Below are positions 16,185 through 22,841 of a stretch of 32,126 bases of DNA, piece after piece. The position numbers and the translations under genes are program-made. This stretch comes from Myxococcaceae bacterium. GTDB lineage: Bacteria; Myxococcota; Myxococcia; Myxococcales; Myxococcaceae. A model generated the notes under the pieces. That model did no database searches, had not been told where the DNA came from, and worked only from the letters and a program-made list of their open reading frames with translations. Location of the stretch: assembly GCA_019686135.1 (NCBI GenBank), contig JADGHL010000053.1:1-32126 (forward strand). The letters run 5' to 3'. Position 1 is the stretch's first letter. Each line of letters begins with the position of its first letter.

Positions 16185-18152
16185 TCAGCCGGTCGCTCGC
16201 CCGGCGCCTTCGAACCATGCACGGAGCGCCTCGAGCGTATCCACCCGGCGCGCCGGCGGGAGGCTCCTCAGGAAAGTCCGCCCGTAGGCTCTGGCGCGGA
16301 GCCGCGGATCGAGGATCGCGACGACGCCGCGATCGCGCCTGGAGCGGATGAGCCGCCCGAAACCCTGCCGGAGCGCAATCGCCGCCTCGGGGAGCTGGTA
16401 CGCGCCGAATGGATCCTCTCCGCGCTCGCGCAGCAGATCGATGCGCGCCGCCACGCGCGGATCGCCGGGCGAGGCGAACGGCAGCTTGTCGATCACCACC
16501 AGCGACAGCGCCTCGCCGGGCACGTCCACGCCTTCCCAGAAGCTGTGCGAAGCAAACAGCACCGACGGCCGCTCGCGAAACGCCTCCAGCAGCGCGCGTT
16601 TGGGGCGTTCGCCCTGAAGGAGCACCTGGTACGGCAGCCGGTCCTTCGCCGCCGCCCACGCCGCCTCCATGTTCCGAAGCGAGGTGAACAACGCGAACGC
16701 GCGGCCGCCGGTGACTTCGCACAGCGCCACCAGCTCGTCGGCCACGGCGCGCGCGAAGCCGGGCGCGTTCGGTTCGGGCAGATGATCGGGCACGTACAGC
16801 GCGGCCTGCGCGGAGTAGTCGAACGGCGAGGCCACCGAGACGGTCGCGTACGGCACGCCCTCGTCCGCGGGTGACAGCCCCATCCGGCGCGCGAAGTAGT
16901 CGAAGCGGCCCTCCGCCGTGAGCGTGGCGGAGGTGAAGACGACGGTGTCCACGTTCGCGTAGAGGCGCCGCCTGAGGTCGTCGCCGACCTCGATGGGCGC
17001 GGCACGCAAAAACAGCCCGCGCCCGCGCGCCTCCGCCCAGAACACGTGGCCGGGCTCGTCCGCGCAGGCGAGCAGCTCCAGCTGTTCGGCGATCTCCCCA
17101 GCGCGCCGGGCGATCGACGCCAGCTCGGGCGCCTCCTCCGCACGCGGAGCGCAGAAGGCGTGGAGGCTCTGAAGCGCGTCGACGAGCTGGGCCCGCTCCG
17201 TCGCGGCGCCTTTTAGGCTTTGGGCCTCCAGCCGCACCGCGCCGTCGTGCGCGAAGCGAAGGAGCACGCTCGCACGGTGGATGAAGGCGTCGGCGTGCCA
17301 CTTGAGCCGTGCGGCCAGCGCGCCCAGCGTGTCGGCGCCCGGCGCGTCCGGCTGAAGCGCGCGCTGGGCGTCACCGGCCAGGTCCTCGATGCGGTAGTTG
17401 GAGACCTGGAACCCGAAGAAGTCGGTGGCCACCTCGTCGATCGCGTGCGCCTCGTCGAACACCACCGCCTCGTAGCGCGGGAGCACGCCGGTCTCGGACC
17501 CGCCCGGCCGTGAGCGCAGCGCGAGGTCGGCGAAGAAGAGGTGGTGGTTGGCGACGACGACGTCCGCGGCCTCCGCGCGCCGGCGCATGCGCGTCACGAA
17601 GCAGCTCTCGTACAGCGGGCACCTCGCGCCCAGGCAGGTCTCGGACGTCGAGGAGAGGTCCTTCCAGGCGGGGAGGTCCTCGGGGAGATCGAGCTCGGCG
17701 CGATCGCCGGTCTGGGTCCGCTCCGCCCACGCGGCGATCCGCGGCCAGGCGGCAACATCCTCCGGCGTGTCGAAGCGCAAGGACGCGGCCCGGGCCTCGA
17801 AGCGGTGCAGGCACAGATAGTTGGCGCGGCCCTTCACGTACGCCGCCTCGAATTCGAGCCCGAGCACGTCTCGCAGAAGCGGAACGTCCTTGAAGAAGAT
17901 CTGCTCCTGCAGGTTCCGTGTCGCGGTCGACACCACCACCCGCCTGCCGGAGAGGATCGCCGGGACGAGGTACGCGAGCGTCTTTCCGGTGCCGGTGCCC
18001 GCCTCGGCGATGAGGTAGCTGCGGTTCGCGAACGCCTCCTCCACGGCGCGGGCGACCTCGAGCTGTTCGGGGCGGTGCTCGAAGCCCGGGAGCGCGGCCG
18101 CGAGCGCGCCGTGTTCGCCGAGGATGCCGTCGACCGAGAGCAGTGGCTTCAA
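16185..18152 (-). CDS. DinG/XPD-family ATP-dependent DNA helicase
   Basis: About 655 residues from a probable TTG at 18152 (KPLLSVDGILGEHGALAAAL). The same frame stays open to 18263, but that extension is low-complexity and does not look coding. SF2 motifs: Walker A AGTGTGKT (51-58), 'VVSTATRNLQEQ', DEAH box VVFDEAHAID (~233-236), 'VFTSATL', and motif VI 'QGFGRLIRSRRDRGVVAILD'. Four cysteines (C114, C173, C178, C184) in YLC...ETC...ARC...ESC match the 4Fe-4S cluster of XPD/DinG helicases. The family unwinds 5'-to-3' and acts in repair and R-loop resolution. It is closer to the DinG/YoaA type without a nuclease domain. Confidence 0.9.
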   Translation of the reverse strand: MKPLLSVDGILGEHGALAAALPGFEHRPEQLEVARAVEEAFANRSYLIAEAGTGTGKTLAYLVPAILSGRRVVVSTATRNLQEQIFFKDVPLLRDVLGLEFEAAYVKGRANYLCLHRFEARAASLRFDTPEDVAAWPRIAAWAERTQTGDRAELDLPEDLPAWKDLSSTSETCLGARCPLYESCFVTRMRRRAEAADVVVANHHLFFADLALRSRPGGSETGVLPRYEAVVFDEAHAIDEVATDFFGFQVSNYRIEDLAGDAQRALQPDAPGADTLGALAARLKWHADAFIHRASVLLRFAHDGAVRLEAQSLKGAATERAQLVDALQSLHAFCAPRAEEAPELASIARRAGEIAEQLELLACADEPGHVFWAEARGRGLFLRAAPIEVGDDLRRRLYANVDTVVFTSATLTAEGRFDYFARRMGLSPADEGVPYATVSVASPFDYSAQAALYVPDHLPEPNAPGFARAVADELVALCEVTGGRAFALFTSLRNMEAAWAAAKDRLPYQVLLQGERPKRALLEAFRERPSVLFASHSFWEGVDVPGEALSLVVIDKLPFASPGDPRVAARIDLLRERGEDPFGAYQLPEAAIALRQGFGRLIRSRRDRGVVAILDPRLRARAYGRTFLRSLPPARRVDTLEALRAWFEGAGRATG

Positions 18153-18347
18153 GGGAAGATCCCGCCGGCCAAAAGACGCCGCCGCGGGCGCGCGGGAGCC
18201 TACACCGCAGGGCACAGGTGGCCAGCGCTCACGCGCGCTCCGCCCCGCCCACCGTCCGGCCAATCAGGCAGGCGCCCCGCCGCGGGTCGACGGAACGCTC
18301 CGGCGGTCCGTACCTTCGTCAAGGCGGACGCCTGAAAGGAACCAGCC

Positions 18348-18755
18348 ATGCGCATGAACGTCCATGACGCCCTGCTCACCTTGTTCGCGGCCGGCGCGAT
18401 CGGCTTCGGCGCGTGCAACGGTCCGCCGGGCGAGTCTTATCGGCGCCCGGTCGATCAGGTGCAGGCGGCCTCACGCGGGGAGCAGCAGGCGCGCGACCAG
18501 CTCCCGATGAACGCCGTGGGCGGCAGCAGCGTCGCCGGCGGCGGCCTGAGCGATCCGGGGGACATCCAGACGGGCGGCCCGCGCCCACTCGGAATCGCTC
18601 AGAACAACGCCCCTCCGCAGGGCGTGCCCTCCGCGACCGAGGAGCAGGATCCGCAGAGCGACTTCAACGTCCAGGGCCAGGGCAATCCGAAACCGGGGTT
18701 CGACACGCAGGCGCTCCAACGCGCCCTTGAGTCTCGAAAGCCGGTGGCGCGCTAG
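18348..18755 (+). CDS. Small putative lipoprotein, unknown function
   Basis: The 135-residue protein is preceded by AAGGAA seven bases before ATG 18348. A short hydrophobic N-terminus (DALLTLFAAGAIGFGAC) ends in C23, an imperfect lipobox (F-G-A-C). The mature part is Gly/Gln/Pro/Asn-rich and probably disordered, with no recognisable domain. Its TAG stop lies inside a perfect 16-bp palindrome (GGCGCGCTAGCGCGCC, 18746-18761) shared with the convergent gene's 3' end. It is divergent from the helicase across 195 bases that hold no obvious promoter or RNA. Confidence 0.65.
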   Translation: MRMNVHDALLTLFAAGAIGFGACNGPPGESYRRPVDQVQAASRGEQQARDQLPMNAVGGSSVAGGGLSDPGDIQTGGPRPLGIAQNNAPPQGVPSATEEQDPQSDFNVQGQGNPKPGFDTQALQRALESRKPVAR

Positions 18756-18763
18756 CGCGCCGC

Positions 18764-19513
18764 TCAAGCCAGTTGCCGCACCATCAGCGCGAGCGCCATC
18801 AGCGCGCCGATCAACATGATCGCCGCGGCCACGATCTGCCAGAGGGGGATGCGGCCCGGCGCCGCGGTGCGAGCGCCCCGGAGCGCCTCTCCCGCGGCCG
18901 TCGCGCGGCGGAGGATCTCCTCGCGCCCGCGCTGGGCGATCGGATCCATCGGAGCGACCACCGACCGGATTCGGTAGAGCCGTCCGACCGCGGCCAGCTC
19001 GCCGCGCTCCCTGGCAAGTCGCACGAGCGCCTCGTGCCGGGACTCGTCGTCCCAGGCCGCGAGGGCGGTGCGGAACGCCTCCGCCACCTCGGCGGAGGGA
19101 AGCACCTCCTCGGGCCGGAAGTTCACGAACGTCAGCCCACAGTGCGGGCACGTCTCGCTCTCCGGCCGCCGCACGCCGATGCACTTGGGACAGCGGTCCG
19201 CGGGGACGGCGAATGGATCGTCCGAGGCGGCGGCTTCGGCGGCGAGCTGGACGGCGTCCTCGACCGCACGCAGCGGGATGACCCGCGCCGCGGAGTTCGC
19301 TGGAGGGTCTGCCGGCGGCTTCGACGGCGGGGCGGATGGAGCAGCCGGCGCGGGTGGGCTGGCGGAAGGTCGTGGCTCCGGCGTGCTGTTCCCGGCGAGC
19401 TCGAGCGTGCCCTCGGCGCCGCAGTGCGCGCAGGTGAGCCACAGCCGGTCACCCTCCACGCGGAACGAGGAAGCCGCCGCCTGCCGTTCGCAGGATGCGC
19501 AGAGGAACTTCAC
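18764..19513 (-). CDS. Zinc-ribbon protein with C-terminal membrane anchor
   Basis: 249 residues from GTG 19513, which overlaps the protease TGA by 4 bases (GTGA). An N-terminal zinc ribbon (C5-x2-C8 and C28-x2-C31) is followed by a Pro/Ala/Ser-rich linker (~44-75). A second four-Cys knuckle (C108-x2-C111 and C122-x2-C125, CPKC/CPHC) and a helical region (~135-215) come next, and then one membrane helix at ~223-245 (IPLWQIVAAAIMLIGALMALALMV) at the very C-terminus. The zinc-ribbon half should be cytoplasmic with a tail anchor. Function is unknown. Coupling to an intramembrane protease makes it a candidate partner or substrate. Confidence 0.75.
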   Translation of the reverse strand: MKFLCASCERQAAASSFRVEGDRLWLTCAHCGAEGTLELAGNSTPEPRPSASPPAPAAPSAPPSKPPADPPANSAARVIPLRAVEDAVQLAAEAAASDDPFAVPADRCPKCIGVRRPESETCPHCGLTFVNFRPEEVLPSAEVAEAFRTALAAWDDESRHEALVRLARERGELAAVGRLYRIRSVVAPMDPIAQRGREEILRRATAAGEALRGARTAAPGRIPLWQIVAAAIMLIGALMALALMVRQLA

Positions 19514-20457
19514 GGCTGCACCGCCTGCATCGGGATGGGCACGATGCACAGCACCAGCACGATCAGGCAGATCGCGCAGACGAGCTTCCGCGAACGCGTG
19601 AGCGGCTCCTCGGGGTGCAACACCGGAGGATGGCCGAAGCCGATCACCGACGCCGTCACCGCGAACCAGACGATCCACGACGCGCTGTGGAAGAGCGCGA
19701 GGTACAGCAGCCCCGCCGAGACGAGCCGACCCATGAGCTCGGCGCGCCGGCCGAACACCGCGAACGCCAGGTGCCCGCCGTCGAGCTGACCGATCGGGCA
19801 GAGGTTGAGCATGGTGACCAGAAGCCCGAACCAGCCGGCGATCACCACCGGGTGGACGTAGACCTCCTTGCCCGGCGGCAGCGGCCCCAGCACCAGCCAC
19901 TGGAGCCCGCGCATCAGCAGGTTGTCGCCGTAGATGACCGGCATCGGCCCCACCGCGTGCGGCTGCCAGGTCCCCGCCATCTGCTCGGTCACGTAGCGGA
20001 TCAGATCCTTCGCGAGCGCGACCAGCGACCAGTCCACGGGCGTCCCCGGCGGCGCGTCGGCGACGGTGGACATCGACAGGCCCCAGAGGATGACCGGGAT
20101 CGCCACCGCCACGCCCGCGAGCGGCCCCGCAGCGCCGATGTCCACCAGCGCGTTGCGCGAAGGGATCCGGCTCTTGATCCGGATGACGGCGCCCAGGGTC
20201 CCGAAGCTGAGCGGAAAGGGGATGAAGTACGGCAGCGTCGTCTGCACCCCGTGGATCCGCGCCAGCACGTAGTGACCCATCTCGTGGGTGCCGAGGATGA
20301 GCACCGCGCAGAACCCGTAGGCCAGCGGCCCGGTGAAGTCGCCCTGGGAGTTCTGGTTGAAGACGAAGTAGCAGCCGACGGTGGTCACCAGCGTCGCCGC
20401 GACCAGGCCCAGGTTCACCAGCGGCCGGTCACCGGGGAGGAGGAGAGATCGCGCCAT
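19510..20457 (-). CDS. M50-family site-2 intramembrane metalloprotease
   Basis: The 315-residue polytopic membrane protein has the zinc site HEMGH (H58, E59, H62) in 'LILGTHEMGHYVLAR' and the third ligand D226 in 'NLCPIGQLDGGHLAFAVFG', diagnostic of site-2 proteases. About six hydrophobic segments are visible. There is no PDZ domain of the RseP type. It resembles the plant EGY / bacterial 'site-2 protease family' group. Such proteases cut transmembrane helices of anti-sigma factors or other single-pass proteins. The start is ATG 20457. It overlaps the downstream zinc-ribbon gene. Confidence 0.88.
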   Translation of the reverse strand: MARSLLLPGDRPLVNLGLVAATLVTTVGCYFVFNQNSQGDFTGPLAYGFCAVLILGTHEMGHYVLARIHGVQTTLPYFIPFPLSFGTLGAVIRIKSRIPSRNALVDIGAAGPLAGVAVAIPVILWGLSMSTVADAPPGTPVDWSLVALAKDLIRYVTEQMAGTWQPHAVGPMPVIYGDNLLMRGLQWLVLGPLPPGKEVYVHPVVIAGWFGLLVTMLNLCPIGQLDGGHLAFAVFGRRAELMGRLVSAGLLYLALFHSASWIVWFAVTASVIGFGHPPVLHPEEPLTRSRKLVCAICLIVLVLCIVPIPMQAVQP

Positions 20458-20504
20458 CGGAGCGGAGGTCTGGCTAGCAGGCCGGGCTCCGTATTTCCAC
20501 GGGC

Positions 20505-20532
20505 TTGACTCCGCCCCCTCCCCTGCTAAGAC
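20505..20532 (+). promoter_or_regulatory. Candidate promoter for the small lipoprotein gene
   Basis: TTGACT (20505-20510), a 16-base spacer and TAAGAC (20527-20532) with an extended TGC in front make a plausible sigma-70 promoter. It would give an ~80-base leader before ATG 20618. The -35 is strong and the -10 moderate. Confidence 0.45.
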
Positions 20533-20617
20533 CCCGGTCTGCTTGAGGGGGGCTTAGCCGCCAGAGCGGTGATCGCCTAACCAAGTCCACACGACGTCTG
20601 CTGGAGGGATCCACACA

Positions 20618-20968
20618 ATGAAGAAGGCTTTCCTTGCAGTTCTTGCCGCGTCGAGCCTCACCGCCTGCACCTCGGTCGAGACCGCCACGGTTTCTGCGTC
20701 GGAAGTCGCGACGAACGGTGGCGAGGCAGTCGCCGTGATCCAGGGCACCGCGATCGGTCTTACTGCGATCTTCCACATCGTCGAGATCGTGCAGTCCGAC
20801 CTCGACACGGCGGTCAACAAGCTCGTGATCGCCGAGGCGAAGGCGATGGGCGCCTCGCGTGTGGACCTCAAGTCGGCGATGACCACTCCGCGTCACGGCA
20901 TCTTCGCGCTCGCCGGCGGCATCATCGGCGCGCCGATCGCGATCGCAACCGGCATCGCGGTGAAGTAG
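20618..20968 (+). CDS. Small lipoprotein, unknown function
   Basis: The 116-residue protein has a clear lipoprotein signal peptide: MKKAFLAVLAASSLTAC, with lipobox LTAC and C17. GGAGG lies about ten bases before ATG 20618. The mature part has an Ala/Val-rich stretch, a helix-strand region (DLDTAVNKLVIAEAKAMGASRVDL) and a Gly/Ala/Ile-rich hydrophobic C-terminus (FALAGGIIGAPIAIATGIAV) that may insert in a membrane. Residue +2 is Thr, not Asp. No family was recognised with confidence. It has its own promoter and terminator, suggesting an abundant single-gene transcript. Confidence 0.75.
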   Translation: MKKAFLAVLAASSLTACTSVETATVSASEVATNGGEAVAVIQGTAIGLTAIFHIVEIVQSDLDTAVNKLVIAEAKAMGASRVDLKSAMTTPRHGIFALAGGIIGAPIAIATGIAVK

Positions 20969-20988
20969 TCCTCCTCCTTCCCGGAACG

Positions 20989-21026
20989 AAGGGCCTTCCT
21001 GGTGACGGGGAGGCCCTTTTCCTTTT
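20989..21026 (+). terminator. Intrinsic terminator after the small lipoprotein gene
   Basis: AAGGGCCT (20989-20996) pairs with AGGCCCTT (21011-21018), extended inward by three more pairs including a G-U. TTTTCCTTTT follows. It ends only 14 bases before the next gene's GTG start, so that gene depends on read-through or on a promoter inside the upstream gene. Confidence 0.75.
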
Positions 21027-21040
21027 CAGGAGCTCTCGCC

Positions 21041-21859
21041 GTGCGCCGCCCCGCCCGATCCCCGCTGACGATTCCGCTCGCCTGCGCGTGCGTGTGCGCG
21101 CTCGCGCTCTGCGGCTGCCCGAAGAAGGAGGAGCAGAGCGCCGAGGACGCCGAGGCGCTGCTCGCCCGGGCCAAGGGCGCGCTGGCCGAACGCGAGAAGA
21201 AGCTGCGCAGCTACCACCTCGAGGGCACCGTCGCCGAAGCCGGTCAGCGGGCCGACTTCACCTTCGACTACCGCGCCCCCAACCGGATGAAGGGGACCGT
21301 CCGGGTCGAGGACAAGAGCGAACGGACGTACTCGTTCGACGGCGATCGACTCTTCGTCCTGGCGCCGGAGGAGAAGACGCTCGTCCAGAGCGAGCTGCCG
21401 AAGGATTCCCAGCAGAGCGCGGTGATGCTCACCCAGCTCTTCGGCCAGTTCGCGCCGGAGGGCTACCGCGCCCCGGTGCTGGAGCTGGCCCATGCCGACG
21501 CGCGCAAGGTCTCCCGGCCCGAAGCGCCCGAGGCGGTCGAGATCAGCAGCGCGACGAAGGACGAGAGCGGGGACACCATCACCGTCACCTACGTATACCG
21601 GTGGCCGTCGATGGATCTGCTCGAGAAGCGGCTCACCGAGAACGGCAACTCGATGACCCTGCACGTCGACGAGGAGCTGTGCGACGAGCGGCTGAAGCTG
21701 TGCGTGCCGAAGAAGCTCACCCAGAAGTACGGCACCCAGCCGGGCGCGGTGACCACGCTCTCCCGGATCGACTTCAACGTCTCCCTGCCGAACGATGCTT
21801 TCACGCTGCCGCTGCCCGAGGGCTACACGCTCAAGCGGCAGACGCAGCCTCAACCCTAG
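21041..21859 (+). CDS. LolA-like putative lipoprotein
   Basis: 272 residues from GTG 21041, with AGGAG eight bases upstream. A GTG at 21002 would extend it into the terminator stem and lacks a ribosome site. The signal peptide (SPLTIPLACACVCALALCGC) ends in a lipobox-like LCGC with C26. The mature protein begins with a charged helix (AEDAEALLARAKGALAEREKKL). It continues as beta-strands like the LolA/LolB fold: 'SYHLEGTVAEAGQRADFTFDYRAPNRMKGTV', 'TYSFDGDRLFVLAPEEKTLV'. Two Cys near the C-terminus (ELCDERLKLC) could pair. A role in lipoprotein or lipid handling is inferred from fold resemblance only. Confidence 0.7.
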   Translation: MRRPARSPLTIPLACACVCALALCGCPKKEEQSAEDAEALLARAKGALAEREKKLRSYHLEGTVAEAGQRADFTFDYRAPNRMKGTVRVEDKSERTYSFDGDRLFVLAPEEKTLVQSELPKDSQQSAVMLTQLFGQFAPEGYRAPVLELAHADARKVSRPEAPEAVEISSATKDESGDTITVTYVYRWPSMDLLEKRLTENGNSMTLHVDEELCDERLKLCVPKKLTQKYGTQPGAVTTLSRIDFNVSLPNDAFTLPLPEGYTLKRQTQPQP

Positions 21860-21895
21860 GCTGCGCACGGCGCCGGCCGGACGCATCCTCCCTGC

Positions 21896-22825
21896 ATGGA
21901 GGCAGGCGAGCCCACCGCGGTGCTCGTCAACACCGCGTCGCGCGGCGGCCGGGAGCGCTTCGCCAAGGTGAAGGCGATCGCCGAACGTTCCGGTACGCCG
22001 CTCGTTGCGGTGGAGGCGATCGACGTGCCGGGGACGATCCCGGACCGGATCCGAACCGCGCTGCGATGCGGCGCGCGCCGGGTCGTGGTGGGTGGCGGCG
22101 ACGGAACCCTGAGCGCGGTTGCGGACGTGGTGGCCGGACAGGACGTGCGGATGGGCGTGCTGCCGCTTGGCACCGGGAACGACTTCGCGCGCTCGCTGCG
22201 GATCCCCGTGGACCTCGAACAGGCGGCGGCGATCGCCCTGGGTGGTTCCGTTCGGCGGGTGGACGTGGGCGTGGCGAACGGGCGCGTGTTCCTCAACGCG
22301 GCGAGCATCGGCCTGAGCTCGGCGGCCACGCGGCGGATCTCCGACGCGCTGAAGAAGCGGCTTGGGCGCGGGGCGTTCGCGGTGGCGGCAGCGAGCGAGG
22401 CATGGAGCCACCGGCCGTTCGCCGTGCACCTTCAGACGGACCACGGTAGCGAACGGATGGACGCGCACCAGGTGGTGGTGGGCAATGGGCGCTACCACGC
22501 GGGCGGCCGGCTGGTCTCGCCGGAGGCGTCGCACAGCGATCGCCGATTGGACGTCTACGTCATCCGTTCAGCCCAGGCGGCGAGACCGGGCGCGCAGACC
22601 GATGGCGCGAAGGCGAAGGACCTCTGGATGCTGCTCCGCGTGGCGATGCTGCTGAAGCGCGGGAGACACGTGCGACACCCGGCGGTGCTCCATCTGCGTT
22701 GCGCCCGCGCACAGCTCACCGCCGAGCCGGCGCAGGAGATCGATCTCGACGGTGAGCTGGTCGGCAGCACGCCGGTCGCGTTCAAGGTACGCCCCGGCGC
22801 GCTGCAGGTCTTGGTCCCGGCGTAG
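21896..22825 (+). CDS. YegS/DAGK-family lipid kinase
   Basis: The 309-residue diacylglycerol-kinase catalytic-domain protein has 'VLVNTASRGGRERF' at the N-terminus, the nucleotide loop VVVGGGDGTLSAVADV (~63-78), 'GVLPLGTGNDFARSL' (~87-101) and the C-terminal substrate-lobe pattern 'EIDLDGELVGSTPVAFKV'. Members phosphorylate diacylglycerol, phosphatidylglycerol or sphingoid lipids at the membrane inner face; the substrate here is open. The start is ATG 21896, with no Shine-Dalgarno sequence but only 36 bases after the preceding stop. It converges on the amidase gene across a small hairpin (CCGGCG/CGCCGG at 22826-22840) without a T-tract. Confidence 0.88.
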   Translation: MEAGEPTAVLVNTASRGGRERFAKVKAIAERSGTPLVAVEAIDVPGTIPDRIRTALRCGARRVVVGGGDGTLSAVADVVAGQDVRMGVLPLGTGNDFARSLRIPVDLEQAAAIALGGSVRRVDVGVANGRVFLNAASIGLSSAATRRISDALKKRLGRGAFAVAAASEAWSHRPFAVHLQTDHGSERMDAHQVVVGNGRYHAGGRLVSPEASHSDRRLDVYVIRSAQAARPGAQTDGAKAKDLWMLLRVAMLLKRGRHVRHPAVLHLRCARAQLTAEPAQEIDLDGELVGSTPVAFKVRPGALQVLVPA

Positions 22826-22841
22826 CCGGCGAGCCGCCGGG

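Noticed and set aside
18746-18761. Perfect 16-bp palindrome GGCGCGCTAGCGCGCC at the end of a lipoprotein gene
   Set aside because: It has no loop and no T-tract, and GC-only palindromes are frequent by chance in such DNA. It may be structural, but a regulatory role cannot be supported.
21896-21898. Leaderless or mis-assigned start of the lipid kinase
   Set aside because: There is no ribosome site before the ATG, but the N-terminal VLVNTASRGG motif begins only ten residues in, so a later start is impossible and an earlier one unsupported.
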